From positions 1 to 62,288 of IMG/VR virus record IMGVR_UViG_3300032286_000962: a stretch of 62,288 nucleotides of DNA; one strand, 5' to 3'. Positions 48,869-57,683 of the stretch are shown here, piece by piece. The notes beneath the pieces are model-generated. The model was not told the DNA's origin. It did no database searches and was given only the letters and a program-made list of their open reading frames with translations. A program made the position numbers and the translations under genes. Position 1 is the first letter of the stretch. The number at the start of each line of letters is the position of its first letter. Source of the stretch: a virus.

Positions 48869-51253
48869 ATGGCATCTGATATCAAACCACTTCCTCCGCG
48901 CATTACCGACGCCTTTGCAAACAAGTCGGCGCGTATCGACGACCAGTCGAAGCCCAGAGTACTTGGTTTGGATGTTGTTAATGCTGACAACAGCACCAAC
49001 GACACCGTCAATCCAGAGACGCTGCAAGTACGTCGCACGTTTAAGGATTCCCGTCAGGCGCACAGCGCCTACCGCAGGCTGAAGCAACAAAATTTAGAGC
49101 GCAATCGCAAGAATCAGCTCATCCAGAAGAAGCTCAACCTTGAGCCTCCCTACAACAACAAGAAGTTGGAGAGCATGGGTCAGAACTGGAGGAGCAATCG
49201 TCCTACTGGGTTTTTGTCCACCATGGTCAGCAGGATCCAGCCTCCTTTCCGAGAGGTAATCGAGTCAGCTCCGACACTTACTTACAGCAAGTATCCGCTT
49301 GAGTCTGTTGATTCTGAGAACAAGACGAAGGTTTTCCGCGAAGAGATCACCAAGTGCATTCGCGCATGGAAGGGTCACGACGATCTGTTGGCTCAGACCA
49401 CACACGAAAACACTTGCTTTGGATTTTGTGGATGGGTATGGGATGACATTCGTGATTGGAAGCCTGAATTCCTAAGACAGGATTACACGTTCTTCTCGAT
49501 CGAAACCCCACAAGTAACAGATGCAACACCTATTTGGGCTCGTAAACGTCGCTATCAAATCTCCGAGCTGCTTCCAGTGCTTGAGAAGCCTGAAATATCC
49601 GCGCTGGCGGGATGGCACATCAACAACCTCGTCACTTCTATCAACAACGCAATTCCTGCTGGACGAACTCTGGACTCAAATGACGATGCTCGCAGGTACG
49701 AAGACTGGATTCGTGAAGGGTCTTACGGCGCGGCTTACGAGAACGACGCGAAGTACGTAGAGCTAGGAGAGATCTTCGTCAAGGAGCCTCACGGCAAGAT
49801 CTCCAGATACTTGTTCGACGACAAGAGTGGAGACGAGATCTGTACGCAGGTCGATCGCTACAACAGCATGTCGGAGTGCTTGGCACTCTTCTCGGTAGAG
49901 ATCGGAAGTGGCAATTTGATGTCTAGCCGTGGAGCTGGACGCGATCTTTACAACACGCACGTCGCAATCGAGAAGGCACGTAATCTTGTCATCGACAACG
50001 TCTATCTCAAGGGTCTTCTGCTCCTCAAGAAAGGCCCGAATGCACGCCCCGATACCGCACCACTTTCTGTAGCACATCCTGTAGCGTATATCTCGGATGG
50101 ATATGAGGTGATACCGCAGCAGATGCCTGCGGATGTGGATGACTTTTTGAAACTCGATCAGTTCGTCAGCGGACTGGCGGAGATTCAGGTTGGGACGTTC
50201 CTACCCGGTGCGGCTACCGATTCTGGAGGTGGAGCAAGAACCGCCTCCGAGGTCAACCGAGTCGCCGCTATCGAGAACCAACTTCGTCAGGGAATTCTGA
50301 TGCGCTGGTCTCGCCAGTACTCCAAGGGTATCGAGCGCATGCAGCGTGGTATCTGTCACCCTGAACACGTGAAGGCCGCAGCAGATCTCCATGGAATGCT
50401 GCAGCAGGTGCGTATGGTGGATCCTTCTGCCATTTGGGCTCGCAAGGAGATTGTGGACGCCTTCGAGCGTTCAGGTGTAGAGATGCCGAGGTTCTTGGTC
50501 GGATTTGAAATTGACAAGCACCTCGACGAGGACGCTGTGGCGTGCTGCTTGGCGATGATGGATCGCAACCTTCCTCCTTCCGACATTCTGCTTATGGCTT
50601 ATAGTTCCGCTTCGGAGCTGCTGGTTGACGACACGCTTCAGATCAATCAGATGATCGACTTGGTCGTTCAGCGCTACATCGGAAACCAGAACATCAATCA
50701 AGACGAGCTCATGAAGCTCGATCTCGCTTCCAAGGTCGGAGCTGCCAAGGCCAACGCGCTTGTGCTTCCGAAGGATCACGTCGAGGCGGTCGGCATCGAG
50801 GCTACCCGTCAGCAGGTCATCGAGCTTCAGTCGATCATGGCTGGTCAGGAAATCGGAGTGTCTCCTCGCGACAACGACGTCGTTCACCTCGAAGCAATGA
50901 CGCAGAGACTCATGCCACTCATTCAGCAGGCTCCCGCTGGATCCCTGTCACCAGAGATCATGGGCCCGCTTCAGGCCGCTGTTCAGCACTACGCGAACCA
51001 CATCAAGCAGGCCGACGCCAAGGGCGTGCATGGTCAGGTCACTGGGCCGTTCAAGAAGGCGCTCAACGCTGCGGTCAATCACCTCAGTGCAGGAGCGATC
51101 AAGAATGTTCCGACGGATATCGAGCCAGCCGCCGCGATGCCAAGCATGGGTCGATCCCGTGGGCCATTGCCTGCAGAAATTGGAACAGAAGCATCTCAAA
51201 CTGGAGTCGTTGAAAGCATAGCGGCTCCCCCGAAACCACCAACTGCGGCCTAA
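48869..51253 (+). CDS. Portal protein
   Basis: A 794-residue protein. The central region has the typical portal clip/stem phrases, including GGGARTASEVNRVAAIENQL and RWSRQYSKGIERMQRG, and it lies directly upstream of internal and scaffold genes, behind terminase. Portals form the dodecameric vertex through which DNA passes and to which the tail adaptor binds. The length is within the large podovirus range. The C-terminal 150 residues are helical and flexible. Confidence 0.75.
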   Translation: MASDIKPLPPRITDAFANKSARIDDQSKPRVLGLDVVNADNSTNDTVNPETLQVRRTFKDSRQAHSAYRRLKQQNLERNRKNQLIQKKLNLEPPYNNKKLESMGQNWRSNRPTGFLSTMVSRIQPPFREVIESAPTLTYSKYPLESVDSENKTKVFREEITKCIRAWKGHDDLLAQTTHENTCFGFCGWVWDDIRDWKPEFLRQDYTFFSIETPQVTDATPIWARKRRYQISELLPVLEKPEISALAGWHINNLVTSINNAIPAGRTLDSNDDARRYEDWIREGSYGAAYENDAKYVELGEIFVKEPHGKISRYLFDDKSGDEICTQVDRYNSMSECLALFSVEIGSGNLMSSRGAGRDLYNTHVAIEKARNLVIDNVYLKGLLLLKKGPNARPDTAPLSVAHPVAYISDGYEVIPQQMPADVDDFLKLDQFVSGLAEIQVGTFLPGAATDSGGGARTASEVNRVAAIENQLRQGILMRWSRQYSKGIERMQRGICHPEHVKAAADLHGMLQQVRMVDPSAIWARKEIVDAFERSGVEMPRFLVGFEIDKHLDEDAVACCLAMMDRNLPPSDILLMAYSSASELLVDDTLQINQMIDLVVQRYIGNQNINQDELMKLDLASKVGAAKANALVLPKDHVEAVGIEATRQQVIELQSIMAGQEIGVSPRDNDVVHLEAMTQRLMPLIQQAPAGSLSPEIMGPLQAAVQHYANHIKQADAKGVHGQVTGPFKKALNAAVNHLSAGAIKNVPTDIEPAAAMPSMGRSRGPLPAEIGTEASQTGVVESIAAPPKPPTAA

Positions 51254-51256
51254 GTT

Positions 51257-51706
51257 ATGGGCGGGGTGAATCCAAATTTTAGATATTCGCAGAGCGTGAT
51301 GCCTGCTGATATGCGACGCGAAGACGGATCAGTCAAAGGCACTGGATTTCTTGGAGAGTACGCAAACAGAGGGGCGCAGAAGGATTACGGCAAGACATCG
51401 ACCGAGATTTCTACTGGGGTGGAGCCTGAACGCCTTGGCAAGAATGCGCCGAAGCCAAACGCAGAAGGTTATGTCGATGTGCCGACTATGATTCCTACGC
51501 TGAATAGGAACGAGCTTGAGTATCTTCTAAATACACCGCTAGATAGCCTCAACCGAAACAATCCGAAACTTATGGGGCGCATTGCTGATAAGTCTGCGGA
51601 ATTTGCTAAAGCAAGGTTTGATCAGGGCGAGTCACAATGGGCATCGCCTAATGAGTCGCCCGTTGCGCCACCTCGCTTTATGGCTAGGCCAACATTGCAA
51701 CAATAA
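51257..51706 (+). CDS. Small virion-type protein (KGTGFLG type)
   Basis: A 149-residue protein starting MGGVNPNFRY, with DGSVKGTGFLGEY, TSTEISTGVEPERLG and VPTMIPTLNRNELEYLLN. This set of phrases recurs in small proteins next to portals or ejection proteins. The role is probably structural; no catalytic motif is seen. Confidence 0.6.
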   Translation: MGGVNPNFRYSQSVMPADMRREDGSVKGTGFLGEYANRGAQKDYGKTSTEISTGVEPERLGKNAPKPNAEGYVDVPTMIPTLNRNELEYLLNTPLDSLNRNNPKLMGRIADKSAEFAKARFDQGESQWASPNESPVAPPRFMARPTLQQ

Positions 51707-51724
51707 AGCCAACCAACTACGACC

Positions 51725-52441
51725 ATGGGTGGCGCGAATACAAATACTGGGGTAAAGCAATATCCTGTAATTTCGTCGAAAGATGCTGGCGTTGATGAAT
51801 ATCTAAAAGCAAATCCAGAGGTATCTGGAATGGCGTGGGGCGCTGGTTTAAATGGAAGTCCGAAAGATTCCCCACGATCAGTTATAGTCAATCCGTACAA
51901 CATCTATTTAAAGACGCCTCAAGATACGAATAACCTGATTCAGAACGAAAGAATCAGGCATCAGATGGATGAGACCAAGTGGAGTTCTGACTTTGAGATT
52001 ACTCCAGAGCAACAGACTTGGAGCCAGAGTTTGGGTGAATACGCTACTAACCCACAGAAATTAAGAGAAACAATTGTTGCAAGATTAGCGTCAAACGAGT
52101 ATGTACCTAGTCCTACACAACAACAAAAACAACTAGCCAATACTTTCATGGGCGGCTCACCTACCAATTATCCTGTTCAAAACAATCCTGCACAAGAAGC
52201 GGCAACCTACGCACGTCTTGAGAAACAAGGGATGAGTGATCAGGGCATTGTTTCCCTACCAGAGCTCAAGAAAGAAGTTGTAGGTACCGCCAAGGATCTA
52301 GGAGCTGCCATTAACAAAAAGATCGTGCAGCCTATTGCAGAAGGAACTGCAAATTTCTTTGGACGCGACGCTAGCAAGCCTATGAGTGCTGACGATGAGA
52401 TCGAGATGGCACTTCGCAAGAGTGAACTTGGTACGAAGTAA
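51725..52441 (+). CDS. Virion-module protein (GMAWGAGLN type)
   Basis: A 238-residue protein starting MGGANTNTG. It has VSGMAWGAGLNGSPKDSPRS then VIVNPYNIY and LIQNERIRHQMDE, followed by helical and flexible parts. A PRSV.VNP..I....NERIRH.M phrase recurs in phage virion proteins. Probably a minor capsid-associated protein. Confidence 0.6.
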   Translation: MGGANTNTGVKQYPVISSKDAGVDEYLKANPEVSGMAWGAGLNGSPKDSPRSVIVNPYNIYLKTPQDTNNLIQNERIRHQMDETKWSSDFEITPEQQTWSQSLGEYATNPQKLRETIVARLASNEYVPSPTQQQKQLANTFMGGSPTNYPVQNNPAQEAATYARLEKQGMSDQGIVSLPELKKEVVGTAKDLGAAINKKIVQPIAEGTANFFGRDASKPMSADDEIEMALRKSELGTK

Positions 52442-52444
52442 TTT

Positions 52445-52690
52445 ATGTGGACACAAGCCGACGCGGTTAACCTGAAAGAATATCTTGGCCACTCTAGGGC
52501 CAATCTGATTCATCACCTCAAGGAAATTGTCCCCACATTTTCCGTAGAGATTGATTCCAAGGTGGAGGGCATCGCCCTTCGCGGAGCTTACAAGGAGGGA
52601 TTCCTCCTAGCTATCCAGCGCATCGAAGAGATGTCCATACCAACAAGCAAACAGGACGACGCTGCAACTAGCTCGTTCGTGTCCATGTAA
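52445..52690 (+). CDS. Small hypothetical protein before scaffold
   Basis: An 81-residue helical protein (QADAVNLKEYLGHSRANLIHHLK, with later GAYKEGFLLAIQRIEEM). It lies 3 bases before the scaffold gene. A role in capsid assembly is likely from context only. Confidence 0.6.
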   Translation: MWTQADAVNLKEYLGHSRANLIHHLKEIVPTFSVEIDSKVEGIALRGAYKEGFLLAIQRIEEMSIPTSKQDDAATSSFVSM

Positions 52691-52693
52691 TTT

Positions 52694-53971
52694 ATGTCAA
52701 ACGATACAGAAAACGACAACGTAGTCCCAGAATCCAACGCCATCAATGGCATGCTTGGAGCACCATCACTCGATGCGGATCCCATCGAGGAGTCAACATC
52801 AGACCTCCTAGACTCGCTGCTAGATAGCGCAGAGGGACTTAATACCGAGAGTGCTCCTGAGACTATTGAGACTCTTGAAACGATCGAAGAGGAACTTCCT
52901 TTGGAAGACGTGGCTCCAGCTCCCGTGGAGGAAGTTGTTACAGAAGTAGCTACAGAACCAGTCGCGACACCAGAAGTTGAGATCGACCCAGAGATCTCAT
53001 CGATCCCTCAGCCTCGCAATCTGTCCGAGGCCAACCAGAACAACTGGAAGAAGCTGCAGGAGACCGCGACCAACTACAAGAAGCAGGCCGTGGAGGCCGA
53101 ACAGCTTCGTCAAAAGGTTCAGGAGCTTGAGCAACGCCCAAGCCAGACGCCTCCCGACTACGAGGAGCTCAAGAAGTTCCGCGCTATCTTCGATACCGAG
53201 AACGACCCAGAGTTCAAGAGCAAGTACGACGTGCCCATCGCGAACGCGAAGGAGAACATCTACAACATCCTCAAGAAGAATGGAGCTAGCGACGACGTCA
53301 TCAACTCGATCGAGTCCGCTGGTGGCCCTGACAAGATCAGTCAGGAGTGGTGGAAGAGCCAAGCCATCGACAAGCTACCCATGATCGATGCGGAGCGCCT
53401 GAAGAAGGATCTCTTCAACGTCATCGACCTCAAGGAGGGACGCACGAAGGAGATCGGAGAAACCGCTGAGAAGCGAGACGAGTTTCTTCAGTCCCGTCAA
53501 AACGAGCTCGTTGAAAACTTCAAGAAACAGAACGAGGAGATCTACAGCCACACCGATCAGATCACGAAGGAGATTCCATGGGCTCGGTACAAAGAGATCA
53601 ATCCAAACGATCCACCAGAGGTTCAAGCCGAGACGCAGAAGCACAACGCGACGGTTCAGGATCTTTCCAACAAGTTTGAAGCCGCCCTTTGGCCCAAGAC
53701 TCCGCAGGAACGCGCAGACGTCGCTGCTGCTGCATCTGGTTTCCACGTAGTTGTTGGACAGCTACGCTACGAGCAGGAAGCCAAGCAGGCGATGCAGGCA
53801 AAGGTGGACGCCCTTACCAAGGAGCTCACCGCGCTGAAGAATGCGGGAAGGATGCCGAAGGCCAATCCGACTCCAGCCAATGCCAAACCAAGCACAAACG
53901 TCCAAGACCGCATCAAGATGAACGCCAGCGACGCGATTGATCTTGGTCTAGACGAGGCTAGCGGTCTCTAA
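52694..53971 (+). CDS. Scaffolding protein-like, acidic coiled coil
   Basis: A 425-residue protein. Residues 1-100 are Glu/Val/Pro-rich and disordered, residues 110-160 a coiled coil (NWKKLQETATNYKKQAVEAEQ), residues 190-360 helical domains, and the C-terminal 60 residues basic and Ala/Pro-rich. This is the profile of a prohead scaffold that lines the capsid inside. Its place between portal and capsid genes agrees, although a glycosyltransferase cassette separates it from the capsid gene. Confidence 0.72.
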   Translation: MSNDTENDNVVPESNAINGMLGAPSLDADPIEESTSDLLDSLLDSAEGLNTESAPETIETLETIEEELPLEDVAPAPVEEVVTEVATEPVATPEVEIDPEISSIPQPRNLSEANQNNWKKLQETATNYKKQAVEAEQLRQKVQELEQRPSQTPPDYEELKKFRAIFDTENDPEFKSKYDVPIANAKENIYNILKKNGASDDVINSIESAGGPDKISQEWWKSQAIDKLPMIDAERLKKDLFNVIDLKEGRTKEIGETAEKRDEFLQSRQNELVENFKKQNEEIYSHTDQITKEIPWARYKEINPNDPPEVQAETQKHNATVQDLSNKFEAALWPKTPQERADVAAAASGFHVVVGQLRYEQEAKQAMQAKVDALTKELTALKNAGRMPKANPTPANAKPSTNVQDRIKMNASDAIDLGLDEASGL

Positions 53972-53976
53972 AGCAT

Positions 53977-54960
53977 ATGCCCGATCCCATCATCACCCCC
54001 CTAGTCAACGTCACGGCTAGGGCGCTGGAGTCGTTCAACCCCATGGGCGGAACGATTGTCGATCAACCGCTTTCTGCACAGAGGCTAAAACTACCTCCCA
54101 AAGTAGAGACCCCAGAGGTTGTCGAGGAGAACGACTTCGAGTTCGATTCGATCGAAACAATAGTCGAAGAAGCTCCAGTGCAAGAGATCGTGGTGGAGAA
54201 GAAGAAGCCCACGAAGAGATCGAAGAATCCCATCATCGAGACACGCTCTCAGGAGGGATTGCCTTCGTACCGTTGCGAGTTTGAAGGTAGAGACATCTTC
54301 GTTGGTTTCCCCTGCTACAAGACGACTAATCCAGTCACCTGCTTCTCCCTGATTGCGATGGCGTTGGATTTTGGTCGAGACAAAATTCGTTTTGATATGG
54401 CTATCGGAGATAGCAAGATCGAACACGCACGCAATCGACTGGCGCACAAGTTTCTTGAGACCGACGCCAAGTGGATGCTGATGGTGGACGACGACATTAT
54501 CCCATGTATAGGAAGACCCGAATGGTCGAAGTACTGGGTTCAAAATTTAAGGAGCATTCCTGATCTACCCCTGAAACGTCATGTTCTCCATAGGCTAATG
54601 GGAGCAGGAAAAACACTTGTCGGTGCGTCTTACTTTGGTAGGCAAGAAGGCGGCGCACTTATGGCTAGCGATCAGTCACTAGCCCCTCGCGCACGTGCGT
54701 ACGAGGACGCTGTAGTCGAGGTGGATTGGGTGGCTACAGGCTGCATGCTCGTTCACCGAAAAGTTTTTGAAGACATTCGTGCGAAGTTTGGAGACGAGCT
54801 GAAGATCAAAGTTCCTGACTACGACTACGACTATTTCCGTCCCTTCGATAGCGCACACGGCGAGGACGTTTCTTTCTGCAAACGTGCGAAACAGGCTGGA
54901 CATCAACCGCACTTGGACTTGGGTCTTCCAGTTTCACACTTGGGATACAAGACGTATTAA
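53977..54960 (+). CDS. GT-A glycosyltransferase with acidic N-terminal arm
   Basis: A 327-residue protein. The catalytic domain begins near residue 105 (DIFVGFPCYKTTNPVTCFSL), carries the metal-binding VDDD at 170-173, and ends with GEDVSFCKRAKQAGHQ then LPVSHLG, a typical GT-A acceptor end. The first 90 residues form an unusual acidic, Pro/Val-rich arm (PEVVEENDFEFDS) like the scaffold protein before it. It may tether the enzyme to proheads. Activity is inferred. Confidence 0.75.
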   Translation: MPDPIITPLVNVTARALESFNPMGGTIVDQPLSAQRLKLPPKVETPEVVEENDFEFDSIETIVEEAPVQEIVVEKKKPTKRSKNPIIETRSQEGLPSYRCEFEGRDIFVGFPCYKTTNPVTCFSLIAMALDFGRDKIRFDMAIGDSKIEHARNRLAHKFLETDAKWMLMVDDDIIPCIGRPEWSKYWVQNLRSIPDLPLKRHVLHRLMGAGKTLVGASYFGRQEGGALMASDQSLAPRARAYEDAVVEVDWVATGCMLVHRKVFEDIRAKFGDELKIKVPDYDYDYFRPFDSAHGEDVSFCKRAKQAGHQPHLDLGLPVSHLGYKTY

Positions 54961-54961
54961 G

Positions 54962-55525
54962 ATGAAAAAGAAGATCTACGCTTACTACGAGTCGATCCCT
55001 TCCATACGTCAGGAGGAAGAGTTTGCCTGCTCTAATCTCTGGAAAGGATCGTGGGAGAGTAATGGATGGGAATGCAACATGCTGAACAAGACGCACGCCG
55101 CAGTGAGTCCGCTATTCAGGTCTTTGATGGGTAGATTTTTGAAGTACGAAGGAATCGCTCCATCCGCCATGGCTAGGTTTTCTAGGTGGTGCGCCCTACA
55201 GGCTGCAGGAGGCGGTTGGATGAGTGACTACGACGTTTTGAATTTAGGATTTACTCCTTCTCTGGCAACGGAGATTGAGTCTGTGCATCCATTGCACATG
55301 GTGGCGGGGAAGCGTTCGCATATTTTTTATGCGACACAGGAGAAGGCCGAGGAGGTGATTGGGAGTTTCATTGCAAAAGAAATACTTCGCAATGGAACTC
55401 CCATCCCCGAATCGGAGATAGTTGGTTGCGACATTTCTTTTCCGACGATTGATACTTTGTTTCATCCTGAGCGGGATGGAGAACTTACTCGATCGCAGCA
55501 GATGGTTCAGAAAATCTCTAACTAG
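54962..55525 (+). CDS. Glycosyltransferase (GT32-like DxD)
   Basis: A 187-residue protein starting at 54962, one base after the stop. ARFSRWCALQAAGGGWMSDY, with D89 and D91 (SDYDVLN), matches the capsular GT32-like pattern that binds a sugar nucleotide. No membrane span. A parS-like site overlaps its stop. It is probably the second transferase acting on the same glycan. Confidence 0.68.
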   Translation: MKKKIYAYYESIPSIRQEEEFACSNLWKGSWESNGWECNMLNKTHAAVSPLFRSLMGRFLKYEGIAPSAMARFSRWCALQAAGGGWMSDYDVLNLGFTPSLATEIESVHPLHMVAGKRSHIFYATQEKAEEVIGSFIAKEILRNGTPIPESEIVGCDISFPTIDTLFHPERDGELTRSQQMVQKISN

Positions 55526-55539
55526 TTCCACGTAGAACA
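55524..55539 (+). promoter_or_regulatory. parS-like centromere sequence (14/16 match)
   Basis: AGTTCCACGTAGAACA differs from the bacterial ParB target TGTTCCACGTGGAACA at only two positions. It lies in a 15-base gap between two glycosyltransferase genes, overlapping the stop by two bases. No parA or parB gene is visible, so if real it would use host ParB. A chance match is possible. Confidence 0.4.
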
Positions 55540-55540
55540 G

Positions 55541-56278
55541 ATGGAATCTCCATTTACAAGACAGGTAGTGGTTCTGCACCAAGGTCACATCGGTGATATA
55601 ATCGCATTCATACCTATCTACAGGAAACTAGAAGCCACTAGGCTTTTAGTTACTGACGCGTCGTGGGGAGCTCCAATGACTGGGTACAAGTACGACTCGT
55701 TAAAGCCGCTGCTTGATAGCCAAGGAATCCCTTCTGATCTTAATGTCTGCAGATCGAGCATCGATTACGACACAACGAACTGGAGGGAGTGCTACAAGGA
55801 CGACATCTCTTTGATGGACGCTCAGGCAAGATACCTAAACTTGGTGGACAGGAAAAACGGGCACATGGAAATTACCGAGCCATGGCTAAAAGTCGAACCA
55901 AACGAAGATTTGCGTGGGAAAGTAGTGATGAATCGTTCTCACAGGTACAGGAACGATAAATTTCCATGGAAGAAAGTCGTGGAGCGGTACGGAAACGAGG
56001 CGGTATTCGTCGGAACAGATGAGGAGTACGACGATTTCGTGCAATCATTCGGAAAAGTGCCCCGCCACTTGACGAAAGACTGCTTGGAAGTGGCAAAAGC
56101 GATCGCTGCGAGCAAGTTGTACGTGGGAAATCAGTCGAGTGCCTACTGGATAGCCGCAGGACTGCGTGTTCCCCTGCTGCAAGAAGTCTACAAGACCGCT
56201 CCAAACAGCATTATACGATACTCAGGAGCGGTTTACTGCTTCGATGGCAACGTGGACTTTGAATCCTTGCCGCAATGA
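55541..56278 (+). CDS. GT-B glycosyltransferase (heptosyltransferase-like)
   Basis: A 245-residue protein. HIGDIIAFIPIYRKL (H16-P24 region) is the N-terminal signature of GT9-type transferases, and VAKAIAASKLYVGNQSSAYWIAA is the C-terminal nucleotide-sugar site, where GNQSS takes the place of the usual GNDTGP. It is shorter than cellular GT9 enzymes. ATGA couples it to the next transferase. Confidence 0.72.
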   Translation: MESPFTRQVVVLHQGHIGDIIAFIPIYRKLEATRLLVTDASWGAPMTGYKYDSLKPLLDSQGIPSDLNVCRSSIDYDTTNWRECYKDDISLMDAQARYLNLVDRKNGHMEITEPWLKVEPNEDLRGKVVMNRSHRYRNDKFPWKKVVERYGNEAVFVGTDEEYDDFVQSFGKVPRHLTKDCLEVAKAIAASKLYVGNQSSAYWIAAGLRVPLLQEVYKTAPNSIIRYSGAVYCFDGNVDFESLPQ

Positions 56279-56859
56279 AGCCCGTAATCGTTGCTGCAGA
56301 GCGTCAGGCCAAGGAAGTTGACAATCTCGTCAACTACATCAAGCGGCTGGATGGAACTGAGGTGCTTGTGATACCAGCGATCGACGAGACCCAAGAGTAT
56401 CCAGCTCGAAATAACTACGCGTTTCATCAGGCCGCGAAGATTATGGTTGGAAAACCTTTCTTTTGGCTGGAGCCCGACTCGATCCCACTTTGTGCAGGCT
56501 GGCTCGACCGCATAGAAGCTGAGTACGAGGGATCTTGTAAACAATTCATGCTGTCCTCCGATAAAAACTATCCTTTCGATGTTGTCGGAGGGATAGGAGT
56601 GTACGGCCCACGAACTCTTGAGATAATTCCCAAGGATATCGATGGCAATTTGAGAGGTCATGGTTGGGACATGTGGATGATACGCAACGTATTGAATCTC
56701 ATCCACAAGTCTCCACTGATACAGCATAGTTATGGGAGGTACGATAAACTCGGAAACGCTACTCCCCATAGGTTCCCATCTGAAAATAGCCTCATCAGGA
56801 AAGATTCTGTAATTTTTCACAGAGACAAGTACCAAGACATCATAAACCGCAAACCCTAA
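56275..56859 (+). CDS. GT-A glycosyltransferase-like protein
   Basis: A 194-residue protein coupled by ATGA. KPFFWLEPDSIPLCAGWLD has E66-P67-D68, a DxD-like metal site, in a GT-A setting, and the C-terminal RFPSENSLIRKDSVIFHRDK fits the acceptor end. The substrate is unknown. It is the fourth sugar enzyme in a row. Confidence 0.62.
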   Translation: MKPVIVAAERQAKEVDNLVNYIKRLDGTEVLVIPAIDETQEYPARNNYAFHQAAKIMVGKPFFWLEPDSIPLCAGWLDRIEAEYEGSCKQFMLSSDKNYPFDVVGGIGVYGPRTLEIIPKDIDGNLRGHGWDMWMIRNVLNLIHKSPLIQHSYGRYDKLGNATPHRFPSENSLIRKDSVIFHRDKYQDIINRKP

Positions 56860-56864
56860 AAACT

Positions 56865-57452
56865 ATGTGCCAAGAATCTTCCAAAGCGATGACGCGCAGA
56901 ATGTCTGGAACCGAAAAGCCCTTCTGGGAAAAAGTATTCACAGGAAGGGGCATCGATATCGGCGCTGGTGACGACCTGATCAACGTGGAGGGCGTGATTG
57001 GATTTGACGTCGAGGACGGGGATGCGAACAGGATCCACGAGTACTTCGCGCCAGATTCTTTCGACTACGTCCACGCGTCTCAATGCCTTGAGCACATGCA
57101 CGACCCAGTGGCGGCTCTCAAGTCGTGGATGACGATCCTGAAGCGTGGTGGGTACGCCGTCGTCACGATTCCTTCTTGGGAGCTTTACGAGGGAATGGTC
57201 TGGCCATCGCGCTACAATCCCGACCACAAGAGCACCTTTTCGATGTGGCAGAAAGGATCCCCAGCGCCGAACCACGTGCTATTGCCCGATTGGTTGAAGG
57301 ACAATTTCAGTGAGCACAAAGTGGAGATTTGCCGACTTGTGGACACCAACTACAACTACAAGCTCGGAACTTCAGTTGACCAGACGTTCGATCGAGAAAA
57401 TGCCGTCGAAGCATTTATTGAATTTATTTTGAAAAAAGATCTTGCGTTGTAA
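56865..57452 (+). CDS. SAM-dependent methyltransferase
   Basis: A 195-residue class I methyltransferase. Motif I is GIDIGAGDD (29-37), an acidic binding residue follows in IGFDVED, and FDYVHASQCLEHMHDPV with ALKSWMTILKRGGYAVV is the usual motif IV/VI stretch of small-molecule methyltransferases. It may O-methylate the glycan made by the four upstream transferases. It is the last gene before the capsid leader. Confidence 0.75.
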   Translation: MCQESSKAMTRRMSGTEKPFWEKVFTGRGIDIGAGDDLINVEGVIGFDVEDGDANRIHEYFAPDSFDYVHASQCLEHMHDPVAALKSWMTILKRGGYAVVTIPSWELYEGMVWPSRYNPDHKSTFSMWQKGSPAPNHVLLPDWLKDNFSEHKVEICRLVDTNYNYKLGTSVDQTFDRENAVEAFIEFILKKDLAL

Positions 57453-57487
57453 TACGACGACTAGTAAAAACAACTTAACTCGGCGTG

Positions 57488-57640
57488 CTTCCTCCGTATG
57501 GAAGTGACTCGGTAGGGGTCAAAAAAATCTACTAATCAGGCCGCAAACAAAAACTTCCAGCGTGCCGGGAAGTGACACAAAACCAAACTTCGTACCGAAA
57601 GCGCACGCGCCTTCCGTACAACTCTGTGGTTGTCACTTCC
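57488..57640 (+). repeat. GGAAGTGAC repeats in the capsid leader
   Basis: GGAAGTGAC occurs at 57500-57508 and 57568-57576, and inverted as GTCACTTCC within TGTCACTTCC at 57631-57640. Each of the first two is the right arm of a local hairpin with CTTCC (57488, 57554). The second and third pair as GGAAGTGACA/TGTCACTTCC over about 50 bases. The 200-base gap has no other gene. Confidence 0.65.
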
Positions 57641-57683
57641 AAAATTGGACGAGATGGCTGCAGGGAAAACTAAACAAAATCCC

